NCBI GenBank assembly: GCA_031266495.1
Contig: JAISAX010000535.1
Span: forward strand, 1 to 5,533
Reading direction: 5' to 3'
Length of the DNA stretch: 5,533 nucleotides
From: Opitutaceae bacterium
Lineage (GTDB): Bacteria; Verrucomicrobiota; Verrucomicrobiae; Opitutales; Opitutaceae
The notes under the pieces are model-generated. The model was given only the letters and a program-made list of their open reading frames with translations. It did not search any database and had not been told where the DNA came from. A program made the position numbers and the translations under genes. Below are positions 5,513 to 5,533 of the stretch, in pieces. How positions within the stretch are numbered: the stretch's first letter is position 1; every line of letters starts with the position of its first letter.

Positions 5513-5533
5513 CGGACGATGGATGGGAGGGGG

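Overview
The window looks like part of a chromosome from a GC-rich bacterium, most likely of the Verrucomicrobiota (Opitutaceae-like). That placement is an inference. It rests on the gene set, the weak or absent Shine-Dalgarno sequences, and the style of the intergenic repeats: hairpins of the 'cgggctggaagcccg' type, 'aggggcttcgcttgcg' palindromes and an AT-rich heptamer array. No rRNA or other marker gene is present to settle it.

All four genes lie on the minus strand and are read from high to low coordinates as one apparent operon. In order they are: (1) a uroporphyrinogen-decarboxylase-fold protein carrying the His-X-Cys...Cys zinc signature of methylcobamide methyltransferases (4460-5461); (2) a DUF1638 protein (3438 to about 4463); (3) a RACo-type reductive activator of corrinoid proteins, with a [2Fe-2S] ferredoxin domain followed by an ASKHA ATPase domain (1604-3469); (4) an AraC-family regulator with an N-terminal PocR sensory domain (303-1607). 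Three junctions overlap or can overlap, two of them through the four-base GTGA stop/start arrangement. Together they read as a corrinoid-dependent methyl-transfer module: a methyltransferase-like enzyme, an ATP-driven repair protein that returns oxidised cob(II)alamin to cob(I)alamin, a protein of unknown function, and a dedicated regulator. The corrinoid-binding protein and the substrate-specific methyltransferase are not in this window and would be expected upstream, beyond base 5533.

Bases 1-302, downstream of the operon, hold no gene. They contain a short perfect hairpin (10-30) and a long imperfect inverted repeat (75-220) with nested, co-varying hairpins and near-identical 8-base flanks, which resembles a small non-autonomous mobile element. 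Bases 5462-5533, upstream of the first gene, are non-coding and are dominated by an AT-only-plus-G heptamer repeat. Inside the operon, a cluster of 46-base-period palindromic repeats sits at the 5' end of the DUF1638 gene and is open in its reading frame. G homopolymers of up to 14 bases and hexamer microsatellites also sit within coding sequence.
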